A stretch of DNA of 24,258 nt from Lachnospiraceae bacterium (GTDB lineage Bacteria; Bacillota; Clostridia; Lachnospirales; Lachnospiraceae), in contig VSOC01000052.1 of NCBI GenBank assembly GCA_009774615.1, positions 1 through 24,258 on the forward strand, given 5' to 3'. The first letter of the stretch is position 1, and each line of letters begins with the position of its first letter. The notes under the pieces were generated by a model. The model searched no databases. It saw nothing but the letters and a program-made list of their open reading frames with translations, and had not been told where the DNA came from. Shown piece by piece: positions 7,576 to 14,899 of the stretch. A program made the position numbers and the translations under genes.

Positions 7576-9027
7576 TTACGATACAATACAGGGCAATGTT
7601 ACCATCCGAACCTGACGTCCATCCTCCTGCCGTTTCATTTCCAAGGTTCCTCCATAGTCCAACGTAATTTTTTTTGCCATCAGCAAGGGTACATCGATCC
7701 AGTTCTGTAGATTTCCGCTGCCTCTTCTCACATAAAGCAGTTCTTCCTCTCTATCCTGCCCCCCTTCCTCTCCATCTTCCGCGATTTTCACCACAACGGC
7801 CATCTTTTGTTTATCATAATGGCTGCTCACATCAATGCTTCCTTTTTCCTTGATCGAAGAAAGAGAACTGAGCAAAAGATTAAAAAACAACTGGTGCAAA
7901 TCCACATTTTTCATCTGTACCATGGGCATCTCTTCCTCAAGATGCGTTTTTATGATCAGTTTTTTCCTGCTCCTCTCCCGGTAAAGGGCAGAAACACAGT
8001 TTTGCAGTACATGGTGAATGCGTATCTGGGCGCAGGAAGTTTCCTCCGTCAGGTTGCAGAAGGAAATCAGCTGGTCATTAATCCGGCTGATATGTCCGGC
8101 TTCGGTTTGAATAAAATTAAGCAGCTCCCGCATCTCTTCCGTCAGATTTGGTTCATCTAAAAGCAAACTGGCGCAGCCCTGAATATTCATCAGCGGTGTG
8201 CGCATATCCTTTGACATCTCAAAGGTTGCATCCCCCAAAATCTGAAAATTCTGCCTCTGTGCCGCCCGCCTCCGATGGATGAATTTCTGTGTAATATCCG
8301 TTGCAACGATAACCACACAGCCCACCTTCCCCTTGCTGCTTTTTAACGGAGTCAAAACAAACTTATAAATGGAACAGCCCAGTTCATTCTCCATTTCATT
8401 TAACAGCACACGGGGAAGAATCTGTTTTTCCTTCATCAAAAGCACCTTATCCACGGCCTTAATTACAGGAAGCAGTTTCCTCGATCCGGTGGTTAAATTA
8501 TCGCCGAATAATTCCTGTGCATTGTCATTCGCCGAAAGAATCGTATAATCCGCATCAACCACGGCAATACAGCCCTCCGTGCTCTCTAGAATTCCCGAGA
8601 GATAATTCTTTTCCTGTACCAGTTCGTTTTCCAGTAACATCCTCTGCTGTCCTGTGGTGCTGTACAGTTCGTACCACCGGATATCCCGTTCATCAAATGG
8701 CCCATCTACCTTACAATGCAGAAAAAATACCTGATTTCCCTTTTCCGTCAGCCGAATAGTATAGATAAAAAAATGCCGGCCTTCAAATTCATAGCAATAG
8801 GTCTTTTGCTGCTGCAGGCTGTCCCACCGGATGCAATGCTCCACAAAGCGGAGGGGGATTTCGTTGCCAATCCCATGAATATCGTTATAGGTATCCAGGC
8901 AGATCCTGCCGCCCGGCGAGAGCAGCAAAATCCCGTACCAGTCGCTGCCCAGCAGATCAACAATTCCATTTTCCTGATAGCGCAGAACCGTTTTCTCTGC
9001 ATTGCAACTTTCGTCGTTAATTAACAT
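7576..9027 (-). CDS. PAS-domain sensor, histidine-kinase-like but with a degenerate H-box
   Basis: This 483-residue soluble protein has no obvious membrane segments. Residues about 20-110 may form a first PAS-like fold. Residues about 140-250 are a clear PAS domain (GILESTEGCIAVVDADYTIL...NAQELFG). The dimerisation/phospho-acceptor helix follows, but the expected His is Lys273 (EMSKDMRTPL, codon AAG at 8209-8211) where kinases have S/A-H-E/D-x-R-T/N-P-L. The ATPase region keeps one Asn (N383, FFNLLLSS) but lacks clear D-x-G-x-G and G-x-G-x-G boxes (AEDGEEGG; RRGSGNLQNW). It is therefore probably a pseudokinase, or works by binding rather than autophosphorylation. It starts with ATG after GGGGGAG, has its own promoter, and is followed by the sigma-54 activator, the obvious partner. 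Confidence 0.85.
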   Translation of the reverse strand: MLINDESCNAEKTVLRYQENGIVDLLGSDWYGILLLSPGGRICLDTYNDIHGIGNEIPLRFVEHCIRWDSLQQQKTYCYEFEGRHFFIYTIRLTEKGNQVFFLHCKVDGPFDERDIRWYELYSTTGQQRMLLENELVQEKNYLSGILESTEGCIAVVDADYTILSANDNAQELFGDNLTTGSRKLLPVIKAVDKVLLMKEKQILPRVLLNEMENELGCSIYKFVLTPLKSSKGKVGCVVIVATDITQKFIHRRRAAQRQNFQILGDATFEMSKDMRTPLMNIQGCASLLLDEPNLTEEMRELLNFIQTEAGHISRINDQLISFCNLTEETSCAQIRIHHVLQNCVSALYRERSRKKLIIKTHLEEEMPMVQMKNVDLHQLFFNLLLSSLSSIKEKGSIDVSSHYDKQKMAVVVKIAEDGEEGGQDREEELLYVRRGSGNLQNWIDVPLLMAKKITLDYGGTLEMKRQEDGRQVRMVTLPCIVS

Positions 9028-9088
9028 GGTATTCTCCCCCTCTTTTTTTGCAGGTTAATGGTAAATCTCCATATTTACAATTTCTTCT

Positions 9089-9117
9089 ATCCTATCGGAT
9101 ATTTTCTTTTTTGTCAA
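9089..9117 (-). promoter_or_regulatory. Sigma-A-type promoter of the sensor-regulator genes
   Basis: On the minus strand TTGACA (9117-9112) is a perfect -35, separated by 17 bp from TAGGAT (9094-9089). It sits in the 97-bp gap between the CoA-transferase stop and the sensor start. It would make the sensor, the activator and probably the ligase independent of the sigma-54 promoter upstream, as expected for the regulators of that promoter. Confidence 0.6.
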
Positions 9118-9124
9118 ACATTCA

Positions 9125-10339
9125 TCACTTTACTATTCCCTGTTTTCTCATTTCCCCGACCTGTGCCCCGGTATAGCCAATCTGAGAAAGAACCTCATCT
9201 GTATCCCTTCCCACTGCTCCGGTCTTTTCATAGCGCGACGCCGTATCGTAAGCCGAAAACTCTACCGGAACCGCAGGCATCGCCACCGTCTTTCCGCTGG
9301 GGAAGGTAACGGGCCGGACGAATCCGTTTGCCACTGCCTGTTCATCCTCTGCCAGTTCGCTGATATGTCCGATTTTTCCAATGACAATATTTAATTCCCC
9401 AATCAGCTTCACCCACTCATCTCTTGGTTTTGTCTTGAAGTATCCCCGCAAAACAGGCATAAATTCATCCATGTGCTGTTGAACCGCTGTGATCGTATTA
9501 AACCGCTCATCCTCCAGCATATCATCCCGCCCAAAAAGATGGAAAATCTTCCGGTAAGCGTCGGCATAATCCACAACCCCAATCATCAGCCATTCCCCGT
9601 CGGCACATTCATACTGCCAGCCAAACGGGTTCGCCGGGTGATCCTTATCCTTTGGAAACTGGTTGCCATACTGCGTGGAAACCACAGCCGCATTATTATA
9701 CCAAATCGAACTTCCCATCAGGGAGGAAGAAACAAAAGTTCCCTTTCCGGTTTCCCGCTTGCCAATCAGCGCTGCCAGAACACCTGCACAGAGAATCGAA
9801 CCCGTCATGGCATCCCCCGCTCCCGTCGGGGCCAGGAACGGAAAATTCCCTTTCGTCCCCCAATCCAGCATCGCCCCGGACCTTGCCCAAAAAGCCACGG
9901 AATCAAAACCTGGCTTCGCCGCATCCGGCCCCTTATACCCATAACCGGTAAAGTGCACGTAAATCAGTTCCGGATACCGCTTAGAAAGCTGCTGATAATC
10001 AAAACCCAGCTTTGTCAACGCCGGCATCCGCATATTGCTGATAAAAATTTCCGCTGTGCCAATCAGCTTAATTAAAGCTTCTTTTCCCTGTTCCTCCTTT
10101 AAATTTAAGGCAACAAATTTTTTATTGGCATTCGGCACCATAAAAAACGGATTTTCCTCATCGGTAATCGGGCATTTCTGGTTCCGTCCTACAATCCTCC
10201 AGGCATCCCCGGCAATACTTTCCACCTTAACTACTTCGGCTCCCCAGTCTGCCAGCATGCGGGTTACACTGGGAACTGCAAAATGTGTCCCTAATTCTAT
10301 CACCTTCAGCCCTTCCAGGGGCAGTTTTCGTTCTTCCAT
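9125..10339 (-). CDS. Class III (CaiB/BaiF family) CoA-transferase
   Basis: This 404-residue family III CoA-transferase has the N-terminal signature LKVIELGTHFAVPSVTRMLA (11-30) and GAEVVKVE (33-40), ENPFFMVPNANKK (62-74), TGYGYKGPD (131-139), and the catalytic Asp region TGAGDAMTGS with D176 the likely acyl-anhydride residue. Length and signatures are close to CaiB, FldA and HadA, which swap CoA between a product acyl-CoA and the incoming acid without ATP. It is the last gene of the sigma-54 operon (dehydrogenase, crotonase, transporter, transferase) and starts 62 bp after the transporter stop with ribosome site AAGGAGGAGAG. No FldBC/HadBC-type dehydratase genes are present, so the 2-hydroxyacid route is not supported in this window. 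Substrate unknown. Confidence 0.9.
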   Translation of the reverse strand: MEERKLPLEGLKVIELGTHFAVPSVTRMLADWGAEVVKVESIAGDAWRIVGRNQKCPITDEENPFFMVPNANKKFVALNLKEEQGKEALIKLIGTAEIFISNMRMPALTKLGFDYQQLSKRYPELIYVHFTGYGYKGPDAAKPGFDSVAFWARSGAMLDWGTKGNFPFLAPTGAGDAMTGSILCAGVLAALIGKRETGKGTFVSSSLMGSSIWYNNAAVVSTQYGNQFPKDKDHPANPFGWQYECADGEWLMIGVVDYADAYRKIFHLFGRDDMLEDERFNTITAVQQHMDEFMPVLRGYFKTKPRDEWVKLIGELNIVIGKIGHISELAEDEQAVANGFVRPVTFPSGKTVAMPAVPVEFSAYDTASRYEKTGAVGRDTDEVLSQIGYTGAQVGEMRKQGIVK

Positions 10340-10401
10340 GCTTCTCTCCTCCTTCTTCTAATTCCTTTAAACCTCCGCCGATGAACATACGACATAACAA
10401 C

Positions 10402-11694
10402 TTACTGCGGAACATACCCCAGTGCCTCAATCTGCTTTTTACTGCTCACATTTGACGCGGCGTACAATAAGCCTACAACCACCATCAGCACCGCAAACAT
10501 AATCCAGGCCAGACGATATGTACCCGTCATATCAAAAATAAATGCTGCCACCGTCGGCCCGATAATCTGCCCGACATTTCCCGCCATATTCATCCATCCG
10601 TTCATCACTCCAAATTCCTTATCGCCGAAGTTGCGGACGGTAATCAGCGCCGGGATAACCGATGGAATCGAACCGCCAATCATATAAAACAGAGCCATCC
10701 CCTTAGAAAAGCCAATATTGGTCGCCGACATTGCCATACAGATAAATACCGCCGCATAAAACAATGGTGCAATTACCGCTGTACGCTTGATGTGGATAAT
10801 ATCGGAAATCGCCCCCAGGATAAATTTCCCCAGGACAAGCGTTCCTAATGCACCGGAATAAATTAAAGCCGCCTGTGCCTTATCTCCGGTAATATCCGTA
10901 AAATATGCCACGCACTGCGAAGAAAATGCCGAAGCCCCAATCATCGTTACACATGCGGCAATCCACTGAAACCACCACCGGCTTGTTTTTAATGCCTGTT
11001 TTCCGGTGATCCCGGTTTTCTGGGTGGAAACGCCGCCCGCTGCCGCTACTTCCTCCGGCGAAGGGTCGCCAACCCTGGTTTCAAATCCCTTATCGCTTGG
11101 CATACTGACGACCAAAAGCAGGGCAACGGGAATCATAATCGCATTCACTCCCGCCATGGCAAGGTAGGCCGTGCGCCAGCCGTTATTGGCAATAACGTTG
11201 CTGATCACATTGACCCATACCAGCGCGCCGGCACCGCTTCCCAGCATACCGATGGACATCGCCGTTCCCTTAATCTTCGGTCCGAACCAGTTGCTTACCA
11301 TAATGCTTACCGGAAGATTGGTCGCACCCGCCCAGCCAAAGCCCTGTATTGCGGAAAGCAGATAAAACTGCCACAGGGAATGGGAACGGGACATACCCAA
11401 ATAACACAGACAGGTCAGGATAATACAGCCGGTCAGCACATATTTAACCGGATATTTCTTATAAATCTTCCCGATAAATGCCGACCCAATCAGCATGGTA
11501 ATCGTAAGAACCGTATTGGTCTGCGTGTAGGCGGTTCTTGTCACCCCAAGTTCTTCACAGATCGGGGTGTAAAATAACGATGTACAATTTGCCTTTACCA
11601 CATAGCAGATAAACATGGTCATAAATCCACACAGCAGCATTACCCATCCATAGTAAAAACGTCCGTCGATGGTAAATACATTCTTCTTTCCCAT
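10402..11694 (-). CDS. MFS transporter, oxalate/formate-antiporter (OxlT)-like
   Basis: This 430-residue, about 12-helix major facilitator protein starts YYGWVMLLCGFMTMFICY (residues 14-31), a hallmark of the OFA / monocarboxylate group. NWFGPKIKGTAMSIGMLGSG (about 135-154) matches the family pattern, and the central cytosolic loop is at about 205-235. Members exchange or symport small carboxylates. Because it lies between the crotonase (12 bp gap) and the CoA-transferase in the same operon, it probably takes up the acid reduced by this pathway or exchanges it for the reduced product. It starts with ATG at 11694 after GAGGGA. The substrate cannot be read from the sequence. Confidence 0.87.
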   Translation of the reverse strand: MGKKNVFTIDGRFYYGWVMLLCGFMTMFICYVVKANCTSLFYTPICEELGVTRTAYTQTNTVLTITMLIGSAFIGKIYKKYPVKYVLTGCIILTCLCYLGMSRSHSLWQFYLLSAIQGFGWAGATNLPVSIMVSNWFGPKIKGTAMSIGMLGSGAGALVWVNVISNVIANNGWRTAYLAMAGVNAIMIPVALLLVVSMPSDKGFETRVGDPSPEEVAAAGGVSTQKTGITGKQALKTSRWWFQWIAACVTMIGASAFSSQCVAYFTDITGDKAQAALIYSGALGTLVLGKFILGAISDIIHIKRTAVIAPLFYAAVFICMAMSATNIGFSKGMALFYMIGGSIPSVIPALITVRNFGDKEFGVMNGWMNMAGNVGQIIGPTVAAFIFDMTGTYRLAWIMFAVLMVVVGLLYAASNVSSKKQIEALGYVPQ

Positions 11695-11706
11695 AGAATT
11701 TCCCTC

Positions 11707-12504
11707 TTATCTTCCTTTAAACTCCGGTTTTCTTTTTTCGCAGAATGCATCCACGGCAGCCTTATGATCTTCCGTTCTGCTGCAGATATACTGTGCTTCT
11801 ACTTCTTCCTGCATGCAGGCATTTAACTCCCGCATGGTGCAGCTGTTGATCATTTTCTTAATCTGGGCATAGGCCACGCCCGGTCCATGGGAATATTTAT
11901 CAATATATTTCCGCACGGTTTCTTCCAGATTTTCCCTGGGGACGGCTGCGGTAATCATTCCCCACTGCGCAGCATCCGCTCCTCTGAAACGCCGCCCGCT
12001 CATTAACAGTTCCGTCGCCCTTGTGCGCCCTATAGATTTGGTCAGCATGTGGGTAATTCCGCAGTCCGGGACAAAACCAATGTTGACAAAGGCAAAGACC
12101 ATCTTGGCATCTTCCGCCGCTATCGAAAAATCACAGCACATCGCTATGCTCATCCCTGCCCCGGCCACAGCGCCCTCAATCCAGGCAATCGTCGGCTTGG
12201 CAATCGTGCGCAGGCGCATCATAAACTCGCCTCCGGCACGTATGCCCTCTCTGGCGGTATTGATTCCCTTATCTAAACGCTCCTTCATCGCCTTAACATT
12301 GCCGCCGGCAGAAAAATTCCCTCCGGCCCCGCGCAGAACAATCACACGGATCTCTTCGTCCTGTTCACATAGCCGCAGGGCGTCGCAAAGATAATCCATG
12401 GTCGTCACGGTCACCGGGTTCATATTTGCCGGATCATTTAAGGTAATAAAAGCCGCACCTTCCTCACGCTCAAGCAAAACACCTTCATACGCTTTCCACA
12501 ACAT
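11707..12504 (-). CDS. Enoyl-CoA hydratase/isomerase (crotonase) family protein
   Basis: This 265-residue crotonase-fold enzyme carries the oxyanion-hole block NFSAGGNVKAM (63-73) and GAVAGAGMSIAM (111-122). The usual first catalytic Glu (the E of the P-E-x-x-x-G motif in hydratases) is not present: the segment reads FAFVNIGFVPDCG (137-149), a pattern more like PaaG/isomerase-type members, with D147 nearby. The second position retains E165 (RATELLMSG). It may therefore be an isomerase or an unusual hydratase rather than a plain CaiD equivalent. The ATG at 12504 follows AAGGAG. It is the second gene of the sigma-54 operon, 64 bp after the acyl-CoA dehydrogenase, and should act on a CoA ester made by the transferase or ligase. 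Confidence 0.88.
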   Translation of the reverse strand: MLWKAYEGVLLEREEGAAFITLNDPANMNPVTVTTMDYLCDALRLCEQDEEIRVIVLRGAGGNFSAGGNVKAMKERLDKGINTAREGIRAGGEFMMRLRTIAKPTIAWIEGAVAGAGMSIAMCCDFSIAAEDAKMVFAFVNIGFVPDCGITHMLTKSIGRTRATELLMSGRRFRGADAAQWGMITAAVPRENLEETVRKYIDKYSHGPGVAYAQIKKMINSCTMRELNACMQEEVEAQYICSRTEDHKAAVDAFCEKRKPEFKGR

Positions 12505-12568
12505 TCTTTTTTCTCCTTTTCTTTGTTCTTCCTTTATTATTTTTCTATTCTCTCACTTCTTTTTCCTG

Positions 12569-13720
12569 CTATGCTTTCTTTTTCGGAGCCAGTACACCGC
12601 CGATAACCATTCGCTGAATTTCATTTGTTCCTTCAAACAGCGAGTAAATTCTTGCATCGCGCAGAAGCTTTTCCACCGGATATTCCCGGCTGTAACCGTA
12701 ACCGCCAAAAATCTGCACTGCTTCATTCGCCACCTCAAATGCCGCCTCGGATACATAGGTTTTTGTGATGGAACCAATCAGGCTGTCATAAATTCCCTGA
12801 TCGATTAACATGGCATTGTACAAAAGCTGGGCCCTTGCCGTCTGAATCTTAATTTCCATATCCGCCAGTTTAAATTTAATTGCCTGTCTGCTGGCAATAG
12901 GCTTTCCAAAGGTAATTCTCTGCTGCGCATAATCTATCGCCAGATCCAGCGCCCGCTGTGCCAGACCGATCCCTGCTGCCATTCCGGTGGGACGTGTTCT
13001 TGCCAGAAGCTTTTGACTGATGGCAAAACCGGCATTTTCTTCGCCAATCAATGCCGAAGCCGGTACCCGCACGTCTTCAAAGATGACATCCGTTGTATTG
13101 GATGTTCGGATGCCCAGCTTATTTTCTTCCTTTCCCACGCTGACGCCGGGCGTATTCCGGTCCACGATAAATAAGGAAATTCCGCCATTTCTCAGTTCCG
13201 GGGCCGTCGCAGCCGCCACAGTAAAAATATCGGCAATGCCGCCATTGGTAATAAAGCACTTGGTTCCGTTTAAAATATAGGAATCGCCGTCACGGACTGC
13301 TTTACATTTGGTATTGCCCATATCGGAACCGGACTGCGGTTCTGTCAGGCACATCGCAGAGATCTGTCCCTGGGAAAGTCTTTCCCCATAGGCTTTTTTC
13401 TGTTCCTCGGTGCCTGCTAATAAAACCGGCTTAATCCCAAAGGTCGAGGCTGAAAACGAAGAAGCAAAACCGGCATCCACATACCCCATAGCCTCACGAA
13501 TTAAGCAGACCGACACTGCATCCAGACCAAGACCCCCGTATTCTTCGGGAATATCCATGGCAAATAGTCCAAGTTCACCCATTTTTTTATGGATTTCCAT
13601 AGGATACTCCCCTTTTTGGTCATATTCCGGCACCAGCGGCAGATACTCCTTCATTAAAAACTCCTTAACTAACTCCACCATGCCGCGCTGATCCTCTGTC
13701 ATCAAACGATACTCACTCAT
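12569..13720 (-). CDS. Acyl-CoA dehydrogenase family (probable enoyl-CoA reductase with ETF)
   Basis: A 383-residue FAD enzyme of the acyl-CoA dehydrogenase family (CaiA / CarC / Bcd type). Motifs are LTEPQSGSD (125-133), FITNGGIAD (156-164), RTRPTGMAAGIGLAQRALD (241-259) and the catalytic Glu363 in SLFEGTNEIQR. The start is ATG 13720 (MSEYRL), 10 bases after AGGAG. The open frame extends to 13780, but the extra codons lie across the ribosome site. It is first in the minus-strand operon under a -24/-12 promoter, divergent from etfB. With EtfBA next door the natural reading is reduction of a 2-enoyl-CoA, as in the E. coli cai and Acetobacterium car systems. Direction and substrate are inferred. 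Confidence 0.9.
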   Translation of the reverse strand: MSEYRLMTEDQRGMVELVKEFLMKEYLPLVPEYDQKGEYPMEIHKKMGELGLFAMDIPEEYGGLGLDAVSVCLIREAMGYVDAGFASSFSASTFGIKPVLLAGTEEQKKAYGERLSQGQISAMCLTEPQSGSDMGNTKCKAVRDGDSYILNGTKCFITNGGIADIFTVAAATAPELRNGGISLFIVDRNTPGVSVGKEENKLGIRTSNTTDVIFEDVRVPASALIGEENAGFAISQKLLARTRPTGMAAGIGLAQRALDLAIDYAQQRITFGKPIASRQAIKFKLADMEIKIQTARAQLLYNAMLIDQGIYDSLIGSITKTYVSEAAFEVANEAVQIFGGYGYSREYPVEKLLRDARIYSLFEGTNEIQRMVIGGVLAPKKKA

Positions 13721-13799
13721 ACACTTCATTCTCCTTTCCTGTTGCTGCCATGTAAGGTACAGGTCTTTTTTCCTGTTCATGACTTATATTTTATTTATT

Positions 13800-13815
13800 A
13801 GCATATTTCATGCCA
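13800..13815 (-). promoter_or_regulatory. Sigma-54 (-24/-12) promoter of the acyl-CoA dehydrogenase operon
   Basis: On the minus strand TGGCATG (13815-13809), four bases, then ATGCT (13804-13800) gives GG-N10-GC, the invariant sigma-54 spacing (consensus TGGCACG-N4-TTGCA/T). It is about 80-95 bases upstream of the dehydrogenase ATG. The -12 element has ATGC instead of TTGC. Confidence 0.75.
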
Positions 13816-13848
13816 TTTTTTCTTTTTATCAAAACAAGCGCATTTTCA

Positions 13849-13860
13849 GCGGATGTCCGC
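13849..13860. promoter_or_regulatory. Candidate enhancer (UAS) palindrome
   Basis: GCGGA-TG-TCCGC is a perfect 5-bp inverted repeat with a 2-bp centre. It lies about 45-50 bp upstream of the minus-strand -12/-24 element and about 165 bp upstream of the plus-strand one. It is a plausible Fis-type HTH binding site for the NtrC-like activator. Only one good copy was found, whereas such activators usually use two or more. Confidence 0.35.
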
Positions 13861-14024
13861 ATAAATCATACGCCTGATTCATGCCTTATCTTGATGCCAT
13901 ACGGCAATTTTTTTCCACCCGAAAACAAAAAAACCGGCAAAAATCTTCCGCTTTTCTTCGCCTTATCAACAGCCCGCAAACGCAAATTCCCGCCGATATG
14001 CTTTTCGGTGAAGAATTATTTTTT

Positions 14025-14040
14025 TGGCATGATATTTGCT
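14025..14040 (+). promoter_or_regulatory. Sigma-54 (-24/-12) promoter of etfB-etfA-transporter
   Basis: TGGCATG (14025-14031), ATAT, TTGCT (14036-14040) gives GG-N10-GC and a near-consensus match. Transcription would start about 12 bases downstream, leaving a short leader before the etfB ATG at 14084. Confidence 0.82.
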
Positions 14041-14083
14041 TATTTATTCGGTATTCCCAAATCAAAAATAAGGAGATGTGCGA

Positions 14084-14890
14084 ATGAATATTTTAGTATG
14101 CGTAAAACAGGTGCCGGATACAACCGAAATTAAAATCGACCCGGTCACCAACACCTTAATCCGAAGCGGCGTTCCCAGCATTGTCAACCCATTTGACGGC
14201 TATGCCTTAGAAGCTGCTGCCCGTATCAGAGATAACCACCCGGACACAAAAATTATTGTTTTAAGTATGGGGCCGGAGCAGGCAAAGACAGCGTTAAAAG
14301 AATGTCTTGCCATCGCCGCCGACAAAGCCTATCTGGTCAGCGGACGTTCTTTTGGCGGGTCGGATACCTTGGCAACCAGCTATATTCTTTCCTGCGCCAT
14401 TCAAAAACTGGAAGAAAAAGAGGGGAAATTCGATGCCGTTTTCTGCGGAAAACAGGCCATTGACGGTGATACTGCCCAGGTAGGACCGGAAATTGCCGAA
14501 CACCTCGGACTTCCTCAGATTACTTATGCCCTGGAAACTAAATTAACGGAGAATGGATTAGAAGTTATCAAAGAAGGAGAAGATGAAAACCAAAGACTTT
14601 CCATTTCTCTTCCCTGTCTTATCACCTTCACCAAACCTGCATTTGACCCCCGCTATCCCACGCTTAAGCGGAAGCTGGCGGCAAACCGCGCAGAAATTCC
14701 GGTATTAAGCGAGGAGGATTTCCCGGAAATAGATAAAAGCCGCATTGGTTTAAAGGGTTCCCCCACACGGGTAAAGAGCACCTTTGTTCCTCCCAAAAAA
14801 CAGGGCGGCGTTAAAATACAGGAAGAATCGGACAAGGCTTCTGCACAAAGACTTTTTTCTCTTCTTTCGGAAGCACACATCATAGAGTAG
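14084..14890 (+). CDS. etfB: Electron transfer flavoprotein beta subunit
   Basis: This 268-residue protein has the EtfB/FixA start MNILVCVKQVPDTTEIKID, VNPFDGYALEAA (34-45), and FCGKQAIDGDTAQVGP (120-135). The start is ATG 14084, 8 bases after AAGGAG; an in-frame GTG at 14078 overlaps the ribosome site and is rejected. Paired with EtfA it carries electrons to the acyl-CoA dehydrogenase-type reductase encoded divergently. The DGDTAQVGP form resembles clostridial ETFs of Bcd/CarC-type and other bifurcating complexes more than respiratory ETFs (from memory of the families). Its gene is 9 bp upstream of etfA under a sigma-54 promoter. Confidence 0.93.
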   Translation: MNILVCVKQVPDTTEIKIDPVTNTLIRSGVPSIVNPFDGYALEAAARIRDNHPDTKIIVLSMGPEQAKTALKECLAIAADKAYLVSGRSFGGSDTLATSYILSCAIQKLEEKEGKFDAVFCGKQAIDGDTAQVGPEIAEHLGLPQITYALETKLTENGLEVIKEGEDENQRLSISLPCLITFTKPAFDPRYPTLKRKLAANRAEIPVLSEEDFPEIDKSRIGLKGSPTRVKSTFVPPKKQGGVKIQEESDKASAQRLFSLLSEAHIIE

Positions 14891-14899
14891 GAGGAAGTT

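Larger units (their letters stand above)
13721..14083. other. Divergent control region of the dehydrogenase and etf operons
   Basis: This 363-bp gap has no coding potential I can support; the plus-strand open frames lack ribosome sites and domains. It holds two opposed -24/-12 promoters, a GC-rich palindrome and several short inverted repeats (for example CCGA...TCGG around 13993-14008), as expected for a sigma-54 enhancer region. Confidence 0.7.

Noticed and set aside
9473..10075. 200-residue open frame on the plus strand inside the CoA-transferase gene
   Set aside because: It lies wholly opposite a clear CoA-transferase gene, has no domain signature, and is a shadow of that gene's codon use.
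9125..10339. 2-hydroxyacid (phenyllactate or hydroxyisocaproate) fermentation by the CoA-transferase
   Set aside because: The enzyme resembles FldA/HadA, but the required radical dehydratase genes (FldBC/HadBC) and activator (FldI/HadI) are not in the window.
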